DNA from: Phycisphaerales bacterium
Lineage (GTDB): Bacteria > Planctomycetota > Phycisphaerae > Phycisphaerales > UBA1924
Assembly: GCA_029260295.1 (NCBI GenBank)
Contig: JAJDDN010000006.1
Location: forward strand, 186,001-250,000
DNA: 64,000 nucleotides
Reading direction: 5' to 3'
Made by a program: the position numbers and the translations under genes. Position 1 is the first letter of the stretch. Each line of letters starts with the position of its first letter. Below the pieces are notes generated by a model that worked only from the letters and a program-made list of their open reading frames with translations, made no database searches and was not told where the DNA came from. Shown in pieces: positions 32,029-40,826 of this stretch.

Positions 32029-32328
32029 TTAGTCGTCGAGGGAGATGGACTTTGGTCCTTCTTTTCCTGCGGTGCGTTCCATGTAGCCGTCGCCTCGCTT
32101 TTCGTATTTGGTGAATCCGAGGCGGTCGAGGTTTTCGTTTGAGAGCTGGGATTTACCCTTCATGTCGGACCATTTGCCGGCGATGTTTGGGGGCTGGATG
32201 ACGCGTTCTACCGGTTTGCCTTCGTGTTCGGTGAGGGCATCATCGGACATTTGTTGGATGAGTTCGAAGGTTGGGTCGCCGGTGGGCTCGCCGTTGTCTT
32301 TGAGGTATTGGTAGACATAGATGGGCAT
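32029..32328 (-). CDS. FmdB-like small protein lacking the zinc ribbon
   Basis: 99 residues; start chosen at MPIYVYQ (32328), preceded by AAAGGA. The initial MPIYVYQY is the hallmark of FmdB-family regulatory proteins (MPxYxY), whose next element is normally a CxxC...CxxC zinc ribbon. Here all cysteines are missing, so no metal could be bound. The rest is polar and of unknown fold. It lies downstream of the gene at 32444 in the same direction, with repeat B3 in between. Function unknown. Confidence 0.6.
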   Translation of the reverse strand: MPIYVYQYLKDNGEPTGDPTFELIQQMSDDALTEHEGKPVERVIQPPNIAGKWSDMKGKSQLSNENLDRLGFTKYEKRGDGYMERTAGKEGPKSISLDD

Positions 32329-32375
32329 TTGGTGGTCCTTTGGGTGGCTGTATTGTAGGTGGTTGACCAAGAGAA

Positions 32376-32432
32376 GAAAGACCCCCTCCGTCCGCGAAGA
32401 CGCGGCCACCTCCCCGCGGGGCGCGGGGAGGG
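32376..32432 (-). repeat. Family B palindromic repeat B3
   Basis: GAAAGACCCCCTCCGTC, CGCG-AAGA-CGCG, GCCACCTCCCCGC-GGG-GCGGGGAGG. Family B in minus orientation; the small middle stem differs from B1 and B2. Confidence 0.75.
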
Positions 32433-32443
32433 ACAAGAGCGGG

Positions 32444-32779
32444 TTAGCCGAAGATTTGTCCGGAGTCGGTGTCTTGCATTTTCCAGCCTGTGGTTTGGCA
32501 GATTCTTTGGAGGACTGGCCAGGCGAAGTCTGTGTTGTAGACGACGACCATTGCTTGGTTGAGGGTGTCGTGTCCTTGTGCGTATTCGACGGTGTATCCT
32601 GGGCCGTGGAGGACCATGGTGCCCATTTTGGTGAGTTGTTTGCCGTCGGGGAGGGTGTTGAAGGAGCCGAGCTCTTTGCAGACCTCTTTGGGCGAGCCTA
32701 GCGGGAAGTTTCCGGCCATTGGATCGTCGGTGTTCTTGGGTTTGATGAAGACGAGGATTCGTTTGGAGGATTTGGCCAT
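32444..32779 (-). CDS. Hypothetical protein
   Basis: 111 residues, soluble, no signal peptide or transmembrane helix. Composition is ordinary with alternating hydrophobic strands (RILVFIKPK, TMVLHGPGYTVEY, AMVVVYNTDFAWPVLQRICQ) suggesting a small alpha/beta domain. Not recognised. G-rich strand bias matches its neighbours, supporting it as coding. It is in line with the FmdB-like gene downstream, about 115 nt away. Confidence 0.6.
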   Translation of the reverse strand: MAKSSKRILVFIKPKNTDDPMAGNFPLGSPKEVCKELGSFNTLPDGKQLTKMGTMVLHGPGYTVEYAQGHDTLNQAMVVVYNTDFAWPVLQRICQTTGWKMQDTDSGQIFG

Positions 32780-32907
32780 AGCTTGTTATTGTAGGTGGGT
32801 AAGAAGAGGTGTACGCAGAGGGGGCAAAGAGCGCGGAGGACGCAGAGAAGAGGGGGATTGGGGAAGATAGAGCAGGCAGGGGGAATGAGATGAGAAGGCA
32901 AGAAGTG

Positions 32908-32956
32908 GAGCCCTCACCCCGGCCCTCTCCCATCAGAATGGGAGAGGGAGGAAGAG
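32908..32956 (-). repeat. Family C palindromic repeat C1
   Basis: GAGCCCTCACCCCGG, CCCTCTCCCAT-CAGA-ATGGGAGAGGG, AGGAAGAG. Minus orientation relative to C3; immediately abuts A18. Confidence 0.8.
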
Positions 32957-32996
32957 AAGACATGCTTTAACCGAAGACGGCGAAAGCATGGCACCC
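32956..32996 (-). repeat. Family A palindromic repeat A18
   Basis: Plus-strand reading: GAAGAC, ATGCTTT (32962-32968), CCG-AAGA-CGG, AAAGCAT (32983-32989), GGCACCC. A further stem module. Confidence 0.85.
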
Positions 32997-33011
32997 GCGA
33001 ACTTTGGGGGG

Positions 33012-33470
33012 TTAGTCTTCTTTGCTCTGCTCGTCGTCAAGAGCATCAAGGGCGTCGTCTCTTGCGTCGAGGAGTTCGACGGCTTTATCGAGGAGGAGGG
33101 TAAGGGGGACGGGTTTTTGGAGGTAGGCGTCTACGCCGAGGGATTCGCCGTAGGCTTGGTGGCGTTGGCCTTCGTTGGCGGTGACCATGATGACGATTGG
33201 TGAGTTTTCGAGGCCTTTGATGCGTTCGAGGACGAGGAACCCGGAGCGTTTAGGGAGCATCATGTCGAGGATGACGATGTCTGGTGGGTCGTCTGCGCAG
33301 ATGCGGACGGCCTCGTCGCCGTCGGCGGCTGTTAAGGTCATGGCGTCTTCGGACTGGAAGGCGGCGTCGAAGGATTCGAGGATGTCGCGTTCGTCATCGA
33401 CGATGAGGACGCGGATATCGGCAAGGCGGCCCTCGTCGTAACTGTCTTGTTGGTCTTGTTGGTCGTCCAT
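33012..33470 (-). CDS. Single-domain response regulator
   Basis: 152 residues from the ATG at 33470, which has a perfect AGGAGAT site. A CheY-like receiver domain occupies residues about 19-135: acidic pair Asp25-Asp26 (IVDDERD), phosphoacceptor Asp69 (IVILDMMLP), Thr97 (MVTAN) and Lys119 (QKP). No output domain; the N- and C-terminal ends are acidic. The cognate kinase is not in the window. Stop codon overlaps the ACTTTGGGGGGT motif. It follows the acyltransferase gene by 28 nt in the same direction. Confidence 0.92.
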   Translation of the reverse strand: MDDQQDQQDSYDEGRLADIRVLIVDDERDILESFDAAFQSEDAMTLTAADGDEAVRICADDPPDIVILDMMLPKRSGFLVLERIKGLENSPIVIMVTANEGQRHQAYGESLGVDAYLQKPVPLTLLLDKAVELLDARDDALDALDDEQSKED

Positions 33471-33498
33471 TTGATCTCCTGCTGGTGATTGGTAGGGT

Positions 33499-34599
33499 TT
33501 ACTTGAAGTGGGTGATGTTGTGTTCTTGCATGTAGGCACGGTCGCGGTCGCTGCGGTCGATTATTTTGGCGAGTTCTTGGTCGGTCATCCAGGGGAGTGC
33601 GGCGAGTTTGTTTTTGAGGTTGTCTGGGAATGGTTTGTTGAGTCTTTCGTGCCTTGGTCGGCTCTTCCAGATTCGGTGCATCCAGAGGTACTGTTCCGGG
33701 CTTTTGCGGATCATTTGTTCTAGAGAGCGGCGGTAGCGGGCTGTGATGTAGAAAAGGGGGTCTGGCTGGTTGTTCCAGTCTTCGGATGAGAACTGGTCTA
33801 CGACCTCGATGCGGTATCGCATGGACTGGTTTGAGCCTGGGGCGACTGGGAGGCGGCGGGCTTGGCCTATGAGGATGTTGGCGTTGTACTGGAGGGCGGT
33901 GAGGCCGATGGATTTATAACTGGACGCGAGGCGTCCGAAGTAGGGGACTTGGAGTCCTCGGTCGCCGGCGTTCTGGTCTGCGACGAAGGCGACTGCTTCG
34001 CCGTTGCCCATGAGCTTTGGCATGGCGCGCATGGCGCCGAACTTGTCGAGGAGATCGAGGCCTCTGCGGGAGCGGGTTTGACGGACCCAGTCGTCTGCGG
34101 GGCGGAGGTCGAGGGGGCGATAGATGGCGTGCATGTTGAAGCCGAGGAGTGCCATGGTGTAGCCGACGATTTCCCAGTTGCCGCAGTGTCCCGTTAAGAG
34201 GAGGGTTGGGCGGTCGTTGAGGAGTGGTCGCATGACGGACTGGAGGTTTCCCAGTTCGACATAGTCGGTCCAGGCGTCTTCGGAGAGGAGCCTTGGGGTG
34301 ACGGCGAGTTCGACGGCGAGCATGACGAGGTGCTCGTAGGCCTGCATGACGAGGTCGCGGCGCTGGGACGGGTCCATTTCTGGGAAGGCGACTTGGAGGC
34401 GGTCTACGGCTTGGTTGACGCGTTTGTTGTTGAACTTCGCCCCACCAAAAGAACGGCCTAGGACTTTGGCGGCGCGGAGGACCGAGGGGAGGGGGAAGAG
34501 GTGCGCCGGTATAAGGGCCGTGCGGAGTGCGGCGTAGGCGGCGGGCTGGGTGATGTATTTTTGTACAGGGGTAAGGGTACCCCTTGGATCACGGGCCAT
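33499..34599 (-). CDS. LpxL/HtrB-family lipid A acyltransferase
   Basis: 366 residues. Lysophospholipid acyltransferase family with the HxxxxE catalytic motif (TGHCGNWE) and typical later blocks (VAFVADQNAGDRGLQVPYFGR, YRIEVVDQF, PEQYLWMHRIWKSRP). In Gram-negative bacteria such enzymes add secondary acyl chains to lipid A. Presence agrees with the LPS-type genes gmhB and GT9 elsewhere in the window. An N-terminal amphipathic/hydrophobic part near residues 15-45 would hold it at the membrane. Followed by the response regulator (28 nt). Confidence 0.9.
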   Translation of the reverse strand: MARDPRGTLTPVQKYITQPAAYAALRTALIPAHLFPLPSVLRAAKVLGRSFGGAKFNNKRVNQAVDRLQVAFPEMDPSQRRDLVMQAYEHLVMLAVELAVTPRLLSEDAWTDYVELGNLQSVMRPLLNDRPTLLLTGHCGNWEIVGYTMALLGFNMHAIYRPLDLRPADDWVRQTRSRRGLDLLDKFGAMRAMPKLMGNGEAVAFVADQNAGDRGLQVPYFGRLASSYKSIGLTALQYNANILIGQARRLPVAPGSNQSMRYRIEVVDQFSSEDWNNQPDPLFYITARYRRSLEQMIRKSPEQYLWMHRIWKSRPRHERLNKPFPDNLKNKLAALPWMTDQELAKIIDRSDRDRAYMQEHNITHFK

Positions 34600-34657
34600 G
34601 TCGTCCTCGATCTATTCCTTCAATGCCCACAATCAATGCCTGCAGCGGGACCGAGGA

Positions 34658-36037
34658 TTAGTTTGGGAAGTCGCCGATGAGTGTCTGGAGACGGTTGGCG
34701 TTGAGCAGGGGGATCGAGGCGTCTTCGGCACGGGCGAGGAGGTCGTCGTAGCGTTGGATTTCTCGTTGGAGGCGGACATATTCCTGCATGGTTGCGATTG
34801 GTGCGCCCGGGCCTGGGGGCGGTGGGAGGATTGGTTTTTCGCCGAGGATGACGAAGTCGATATCACCGACGACATGATCTTCGAGCTTGCCGCCCCACTG
34901 TTCGATGAGTGCTTCGAGTTCATCGGTTTCGTAGCCTGTGGCGATGCCGTCGCCGTCAACATCGAAGAGTCCGTCTACGACGAACTTGTATGTCTTTGAG
35001 GGGTCGTAGACGGCGTTTGCGATGACATTTCCTCGGATGATTGGGTTGCCCTGCGAGGAAGAGATGATGCGTGCTCTTGAGAAGTCGTTTTCGACTTCGA
35101 TGATTTCGATGACTGCTTTACCGGCTGGGTAGGTGCCGGTGTCTTTGTTGACGCGGATTTCGGTGGCGTTGTCGTAGACGGCGAAGGTCATGCCGAGGAC
35201 TGCTTTTTGTTTGCGTCCGATGGAGAGGAGTACTTCTGAGTCTGAAGCGATGACCTGGTCGATGCGGCCGTCGATGAGTTCTGCTTCGTTGAGGGGCTGG
35301 AGGCGTGTGGACTTGCCTTGGCCTCTTAGGCGTGCGACGAGGTCGCGGAGGAGGTTGTTGTCGCGGGTTGCGTCGTCGAGGCTGGTTTGGATGGTGTCGA
35401 TGGATTCGGTGGAATCGGCGATCGTTTCGTCGATTCGGTCTGTGTAGCGGCCTTCGATTTGCGAGAGGGTGTCTTCGAGGTAGACGACGCGGGTGGAGTA
35501 TTCGTTGAGACGGGCGTCCATGTCGGAGGCCGTGTCGTTGAACTCTGATTCGATGGCGGCGACGCGGTCTGCCTCAAACTCGGCGGCTTCTTGTGCGGCG
35601 CGGCGTTGTGCGTCGGATTCATCGAGGCGGGTGGTGAGCGAGGCGATGTCTTTGTTCTTTTTGTCAACGAGGTCGAGGAGCGAGCCTTCGGAGATGTCTG
35701 GGAGGAGGTTGAGCTGCTCGCGGTATCTGGTCATGGAGGTTGAGGTGTCGCCGGTGACTGAGGCGAGGAGTTCTGAGCGGTTCCCGGCGAGGTACTCGAC
35801 GACGGTTTTGTTGCCGTCGGAGCGTGCTTCTTCGAGGATGGCGCGTATGACTGCGTGCTCGCGTTGTTCTGGGGAGACGAACTGCTTGTAGTTGTCGTTG
35901 GCGGCTGCGAGATCGCCGCTTGCGCGCTGTGCCTGACCATAGAAGACCATGGTGGTGACGAAGAATCCGAGTGCGAATGCGCCAAGGACTGTGATGGTGA
36001 CGGCGACGCCGACGCTTGCTCCGGTGCGAGCTGCCAT
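34658..36037 (-). CDS. Membrane-anchored coiled-coil protein with FlgT-like and BRCT-like C-terminal regions
   Basis: 459 residues from the ATG at 36037 (AGGAGAG upstream). One transmembrane helix (about 10-33); a long coiled-coil rich in Asp/Glu/Ala (about 110-250); a beta region SIGRKQKAVLGMTFAVYDN...PIIRGNVIANAVYD that resembles the C-terminal domain of FlgT-like or secretin-associated proteins; then a segment of about 50 residues with YKFVVDGLF...ELEALIEQWGGKLEDHVVGDIDFVILGEKP, which has the GGK...DFVILG pattern of a BRCT domain. The C-terminus is a Pro-rich linker and a helical tail. Function unknown; BRCT assignment is inference, and such a domain outside the cytoplasm would be unusual. 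Confidence 0.7.
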   Translation of the reverse strand: MAARTGASVGVAVTITVLGAFALGFFVTTMVFYGQAQRASGDLAAANDNYKQFVSPEQREHAVIRAILEEARSDGNKTVVEYLAGNRSELLASVTGDTSTSMTRYREQLNLLPDISEGSLLDLVDKKNKDIASLTTRLDESDAQRRAAQEAAEFEADRVAAIESEFNDTASDMDARLNEYSTRVVYLEDTLSQIEGRYTDRIDETIADSTESIDTIQTSLDDATRDNNLLRDLVARLRGQGKSTRLQPLNEAELIDGRIDQVIASDSEVLLSIGRKQKAVLGMTFAVYDNATEIRVNKDTGTYPAGKAVIEIIEVENDFSRARIISSSQGNPIIRGNVIANAVYDPSKTYKFVVDGLFDVDGDGIATGYETDELEALIEQWGGKLEDHVVGDIDFVILGEKPILPPPPGPGAPIATMQEYVRLQREIQRYDDLLARAEDASIPLLNANRLQTLIGDFPN

Positions 36038-36304
36038 AATGACTCTCCTGTTGGGGGTGAACCCGCCAAAGATGAGTGAAAGATCGAGATTGGCCCGCAA
36101 CGATCGCGGGCCTGATGTATCCGCACGCGGGCGAAGATGGTTCGATCGCGTGGGCGTTATAGTAGAGGGGTTTTTGGGTCTGGGGGGCGTTTGGGGTCAG
36201 AAACCGGGCGGGTTGGCGTGTAGGGGCGGTGGGAATGAGAGAAGTCTTGACTTTTGTGGTCTGTTCGTGTCTCATATGTAGATAGTCATCATTTGGAGAT
36301 CATT

Positions 36305-39070
36305 ATGTGGAATTTGATTGCTGGGGTCGTTTTTGGGATTGTTTTTGGGGTGGGTGCGTGTGGGGCTGTGGGACAGGCGTTTCCGATCCGGGCGATGGGC
36401 GAGGCTGTGTATCCGGATGATGCGGGGGTTGAGTACTTTGAGTGGTATTCCGGGACGCTTGATCGGGTTGGGGATGTCAATGGGGATGGGGTGGATGATT
36501 TGGTGGTGCTGTTTGCCGAAAGCAGCAAATTCGCTTCGAATCGCTCGATGTGGCTGTATGTTGCTGTGCTAGCAGAGGATGGGTCGATTTCGTTTGGGGC
36601 TCCGGAACGGCTTGTGGGGTTCGATCTGGAAGGTGGCTACATCAGCGACTTTGTGATCCATGATCACAATGGCGACGGGCTCAACGACCTGCTCCTTGTG
36701 ACCGATCAGCGGCATGATCTTGAGGTTTGGATTAACTCGCCTACTGGGTTTGTTCTGGGCATGACGCTTCATAATGGGCTTGATGGGACGACTGAAGGGC
36801 AGCACATTTTGATTAAGGATATTGATCAGGATGGGGATCAAGATTATCTTCTTACAGAGGGCGGAATTTGGACCAAACAGACCAATGAGAACTTTACCTT
36901 CGAATCCGTCGATTTCTATGGGTCATTCTTTGAACAGCCAGCGGTGATCAGTGATCTTGATGGCGATGGAGATCTTGATCTTATCAATCTTTTTGAAATC
37001 TATATCTATGCACTTAAGCCCACGGCGGACGGCTGGGCAGTAGAAATGGTGGAATCGGAGCTCCAGGCAACAAACTTTGAACTCAGCCACAGGGGGCAAA
37101 CTTTTGCGGATGTCAATGGTGATGGGCTAGAGGATGTCGTTGTACTTGGATGGAGCGATGATGACAATGGAGAAGAAGGATGGGGGTTTGGTTTCTTCCT
37201 TGCCCCGTTCGAAATCGGCGACTTTGATCCGGACACTTATGAATATGATGAACTCGAACCTCGCGAGATCCCGTACTTCGTATTTCAAAGATTTGAGAAT
37301 GATTATTCACAATCGTTCTTCGAAGATCCGGATTCTTGGGAACGAACACTCAGTTCTCCGGGTGATCTTGATGGGGACGGCACGGATGATCTGATTTATT
37401 ACCCATTTGAGGGGAAGACTTCCGGATGGCAGATCTTTGATCCGCTGAACCAGAACGGGCGGCGGGCGGTTGTGCCTGCGATGTCTGTGCATGGGGAGGG
37501 GAAGCTTACTAGGGATATGGACATTGATTTTGCCCGCTATATCTACCGGGATGCGTATATGGACATCAATGGCGATGGCGTAAAGGACCGGCTTGTGCCG
37601 ACCATTGCTGAGCGGGGTGTGGCGATGGATGTGTGGGATGAATCTGACTTTGGGTTGATGGTCTGGGGGGTGCTTAGCAATCCGTTTGATAAGCGGGTGG
37701 TGCTTGATGAACAGGACGCGATGACGAGATGGAATATGGGCAGTATGTCGCATGTTATTGCCGCGGATCTTGATCTTGATGATGATCCCGAGATCCTTGT
37801 GAATGTCGGCAGCCTTCGGCTCTTTGATCGGGATGAAGCGGGCCTTTTCCGTAGCCCGGACTTCCCACGGTTTCGGAATGCGCGGGGTGGGTTTTTGACG
37901 ATTGTTGCTCAGTTCGATAGCGATCCGAGGCCTGACATTGTGACGATGGGACTCAACTTGGGGCGAGGATTTCCGGGGGTTCACCAGAACCCTGATATGT
38001 CTGAAACGAATATGTTTCCGATTGATACTGGACCGAACCCGGACAGGTTTAACCATTGGGATGAGCTTGAGAAGCTTGGAATCAATTTTCAAAGCGCGGA
38101 CAGTTCGGTTGCTGTCGGTGATGTGGATGGCGATGGCTGGGATGACATTGTGATGCGTGGCGAGGTGGGTATCGAGGACGGGTACCATGGGGACGCGGTG
38201 CTTGTGTGGCTCAATGACCCGGATGGTTATTTTACGGTGGGGCCGATCACGCCGATCCGTGACTTGTTCTCGATGCGCACGCTCAACATCGGGCTTGTTG
38301 ATGCTGACCATGATGGGGATCTTGATCTTGTCAGTGTCGGGGATGAGGACATTGAGGACGGGCTTGTTCTTGGGGTGCATCTCAATGATGGGACGGGGGC
38401 GTTTGTGCTTGATCGGGAGATTCCGATCCATGATGTATTTGGTGGGGTGCCTTACTGGTTGACGGTGGAGGATCTTGATGGGGATGGGTTTGAAGATGTG
38501 ATGGTGCTGCTGCAGGACACGAGTAATCTGCATGAGGTGGCGGTGGTGTATGGGTCGCCAGCCGGGCTGGCTTTGGAGCCGGTGTATCTTGTTGGGGGGA
38601 ACGCGGCGGAGGTGCTGGCGGTGGATCTGGATGGGAACGGGCTGCGGGATGTGCTGACTTGTTCGTATCAGAGCGGGCGGGACGGGTCGGCCAAGAGTTC
38701 GGTGTCGATACTGTTTCAGGTTGAGCCCCGGGTGTTTTTACCTATGGTTTCGATTGATGATCTTGATTTGAGCGGGGTCAATGTGGCGGATATGAATCGG
38801 GACGGGGTGCTTGATCTGATTGCGTGCTCGAATCGTACTTCTGGGCCGGATATTGATAGTGTTGTGCGGGTGTTTTACAGTGTTCCTGGGGTGTGCCTGG
38901 CTGATTTGAATCTTGATAAGCAGCTGGACTTCTTTGATATTTCTTTGTTTATCAAGATGCTCAATGAGCGGCGGCCTTTGGCGGATTTGAGCGGGGACGG
39001 GGCGTTTGATGTGCAGGATTTGATCGCGTTTCTTGAGGCGTTCGGTGATGGGTGCATTGGCAGCGAGTAG
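36305..39070 (+). CDS. Large secreted FG-GAP/VCBS repeat protein with dockerin-like C-terminus
   Basis: 921 residues from the ATG at 36305, preceded by GGAGAT. Signal peptide (1-23), then many Asp-rich Ca-binding repeats of the FG-GAP/VCBS type spread along the chain (for example DVNGDGVDDLVVLF, DLDGDGDLDLINLF, DVDGDGWDDIVMRG, DADHDGDLDLVSVG). These usually build a seven-bladed beta-propeller; here the number could allow two. The C-terminal part carries LADLNLDKQLDFFDISLF / LADLSGDGAFDVQDLIAFLEAFGDGC, the dockerin-like module. Probable surface or secreted binding protein. The next dockerin gene starts 20 nt after its stop. Confidence 0.9.
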   Translation: MWNLIAGVVFGIVFGVGACGAVGQAFPIRAMGEAVYPDDAGVEYFEWYSGTLDRVGDVNGDGVDDLVVLFAESSKFASNRSMWLYVAVLAEDGSISFGAPERLVGFDLEGGYISDFVIHDHNGDGLNDLLLVTDQRHDLEVWINSPTGFVLGMTLHNGLDGTTEGQHILIKDIDQDGDQDYLLTEGGIWTKQTNENFTFESVDFYGSFFEQPAVISDLDGDGDLDLINLFEIYIYALKPTADGWAVEMVESELQATNFELSHRGQTFADVNGDGLEDVVVLGWSDDDNGEEGWGFGFFLAPFEIGDFDPDTYEYDELEPREIPYFVFQRFENDYSQSFFEDPDSWERTLSSPGDLDGDGTDDLIYYPFEGKTSGWQIFDPLNQNGRRAVVPAMSVHGEGKLTRDMDIDFARYIYRDAYMDINGDGVKDRLVPTIAERGVAMDVWDESDFGLMVWGVLSNPFDKRVVLDEQDAMTRWNMGSMSHVIAADLDLDDDPEILVNVGSLRLFDRDEAGLFRSPDFPRFRNARGGFLTIVAQFDSDPRPDIVTMGLNLGRGFPGVHQNPDMSETNMFPIDTGPNPDRFNHWDELEKLGINFQSADSSVAVGDVDGDGWDDIVMRGEVGIEDGYHGDAVLVWLNDPDGYFTVGPITPIRDLFSMRTLNIGLVDADHDGDLDLVSVGDEDIEDGLVLGVHLNDGTGAFVLDREIPIHDVFGGVPYWLTVEDLDGDGFEDVMVLLQDTSNLHEVAVVYGSPAGLALEPVYLVGGNAAEVLAVDLDGNGLRDVLTCSYQSGRDGSAKSSVSILFQVEPRVFLPMVSIDDLDLSGVNVADMNRDGVLDLIACSNRTSGPDIDSVVRVFYSVPGVCLADLNLDKQLDFFDISLFIKMLNERRPLADLSGDGAFDVQDLIAFLEAFGDGCIGSE

Positions 39071-39090
39071 AGTTTGATGGAGGATTTGAT

Positions 39091-39897
39091 ATGACGAACT
39101 TGCGGACTGGATTTGGTGTCGGTGTTGTTTCGGTGGCTTGCGTGATGGGCTCTGCTGTCGCAGCTATGGGGTGCCCTGGGGATGTTGAGTATTTGCTTGA
39201 TGATGGGTCTGGGACCTTTAATATTGGGCCTTCGCAGTTTGATGCGAACATGATCTGGATGAACAGCTTTGAGGCTGTGGGCGGCGGGGAGTTGATTACA
39301 CGGGTGCGGGTGTCGTTTGGTGGGCTTGAGGATGACAACGGGGTGATGGGGTCGACGGCGGTTCGGATCGGGATACTGAATGATCCGACTGATGATCATG
39401 ATCCGAGTGATGCGGTGCTTGTGGGGTCTGGGTCTGGGGTGTGGGTGGATGCTGGGTTTTCTGAGTTTTTGGAGTTTGATGTTGAGCCTACGGTTGTGAG
39501 CGGGGTGTTTTATGTTGCGGTGGAGATGGATATTTTACAGCGTGCGAATCCGGCGAGGATGGACCCGGATTCTGCTTCGGGCGGGGGGCAGAGTTGGTTG
39601 TTCTATCACGACGGGATGAATCTTGATGATGTGGGGTCGTCATTGTTTGTGCTGCGGATGAGTGATTCCCCATTTCTGGGTGCTTGGATGATCCGCGGGG
39701 TGGGAACTTCGGTGTGCCGGGCTGATTTGACGGGTGATGGGGTGCTGGATTTCTTTGACATCACTACATTCTTAACGGCATTTTCTGCGCAAGAGGCGTG
39801 CGGAGATGCGAATGGGGATGGCGGCTTTGACTTCTTTGATATTGCTGATTTTTTGGGTCGGTTTGGAGCGGGGTGTGATTTGTTCGTGGGGCAATAG
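39091..39897 (+). CDS. Secreted protein with dockerin-like C-terminus
   Basis: 268 residues from the ATG at 39091 (GGAGG, 7 nt upstream). Signal peptide of about 25 residues; a beta-rich central part without recognised domain; the C-terminal 55 residues contain ADLTGDGVLDFFDITTFLTAF and GDANGDGGFDFFDIADFLGRFGAGC, the two halves of the dockerin-like module. Operon with the FG-GAP protein gene, 20 nt upstream, suggesting both are exported together. Confidence 0.85.
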   Translation: MTNLRTGFGVGVVSVACVMGSAVAAMGCPGDVEYLLDDGSGTFNIGPSQFDANMIWMNSFEAVGGGELITRVRVSFGGLEDDNGVMGSTAVRIGILNDPTDDHDPSDAVLVGSGSGVWVDAGFSEFLEFDVEPTVVSGVFYVAVEMDILQRANPARMDPDSASGGGQSWLFYHDGMNLDDVGSSLFVLRMSDSPFLGAWMIRGVGTSVCRADLTGDGVLDFFDITTFLTAFSAQEACGDANGDGGFDFFDIADFLGRFGAGCDLFVGQ

Positions 39898-39946
39898 AAC
39901 AAAATTACTTTTGTATACTGTTTGATTGCGTGTTCTGATTTTTCAC

Positions 39947-39976
39947 TTGCACAGCGCGGGTGATTTCGGTTAGACT
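39947..39976 (+). promoter_or_regulatory. Putative promoter of the LuxR-type gene
   Basis: TTGCAC (39947-39952), 18-nt spacer, TAGACT (39971-39976), 40 nt upstream of the start codon. Confidence 0.45.
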
Positions 39977-40016
39977 GCGGCGTTGATTGTGATGAAATAG
40001 CAGGGACACTGTACAT

Positions 40017-40757
40017 ATGTTAAAAAAAACGCGGGCAATTCGTCCGGACGACTTTGAACTCTTTGCTCAGATTCCTGAGATTGCATGCATTGCTCGTGAT
40101 GATCAATCACGAGTGATATGGCATACGCCTTTGTTTTATAGATGGCCTGGGGTCATGCTCTCGGATGACCAGATCATGGGGACGACTGTTGAGGAAGTCA
40201 TTCCTGGGGCGGCGGCTCAGGAACGGATCAAGATTAATAATCGGGTGATGGAAACCGGAATCTTTGAGAGTCACTACCAGTTGAGTGCCGATCGTCGTAT
40301 TTTGTGTTCGATCTTTCCATTGGATACCGAGGCCTTTGGGCACAAGGGTGTTTTTGTAGTGCTCAAGGAGTCTCCTTACAAGATTGAGTCGATTAATCTT
40401 TCGGAAATCCCTGTGATTTCGACACCGAACCTTGATCGGTTGAGTGCTTTATCGGGGCGTGAGCTTGAGGTGTTGCACTTTGTGGCGTCGGGGATGACGA
40501 CTCATGAGATTGCCGAACGAATTTGCCGGGCTGATAAGACGATCGAGCATCATGTCAACTCGATCCATGGGAAGCTCGGCACGCACAGCCGGGCGCAGCT
40601 GGTTCGGTTTGCTTCTGAGCGGGGGATCCAGTCGTTTTCGGATGAGGAATGGGCTTCAATTGTGCAAGGTGCCCGGCTGGTGCGAAAGTCGGGATCGCGT
40701 GCAAAATCTGAAATAGAGATCAAGGCAACTGCAAAAACCGAGGTTGAATCGGGCTGA
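40017..40757 (+). CDS. LuxR-type regulator with PAS-like sensor domain
   Basis: 246 residues. The first about 125 residues look like a PAS fold (FAQIPEIACIARDDQSRVIWHTPLF...IMGTTVEEVIPG...), the usual sensor for a small ligand, redox state or light. Residues about 143-205 are a LuxR/GerE helix-turn-helix (LSGRELEVLHFVASGMTTHEIAERICRADKTIEHHVNSIHGKLGTHSRAQLVRFA). The C-terminal 40 residues are basic and low in complexity. Regulon unknown. Monocistronic with a putative promoter at 39947. Confidence 0.88.
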   Translation: MLKKTRAIRPDDFELFAQIPEIACIARDDQSRVIWHTPLFYRWPGVMLSDDQIMGTTVEEVIPGAAAQERIKINNRVMETGIFESHYQLSADRRILCSIFPLDTEAFGHKGVFVVLKESPYKIESINLSEIPVISTPNLDRLSALSGRELEVLHFVASGMTTHEIAERICRADKTIEHHVNSIHGKLGTHSRAQLVRFASERGIQSFSDEEWASIVQGARLVRKSGSRAKSEIEIKATAKTEVESG

Positions 40758-40826
40758 TTCGGGTCTTTTGGGGTGCGATGGGTGCTGATTGGTTGCGAAG
40801 TGCTGGTGGAACTCTTATGATGACGA

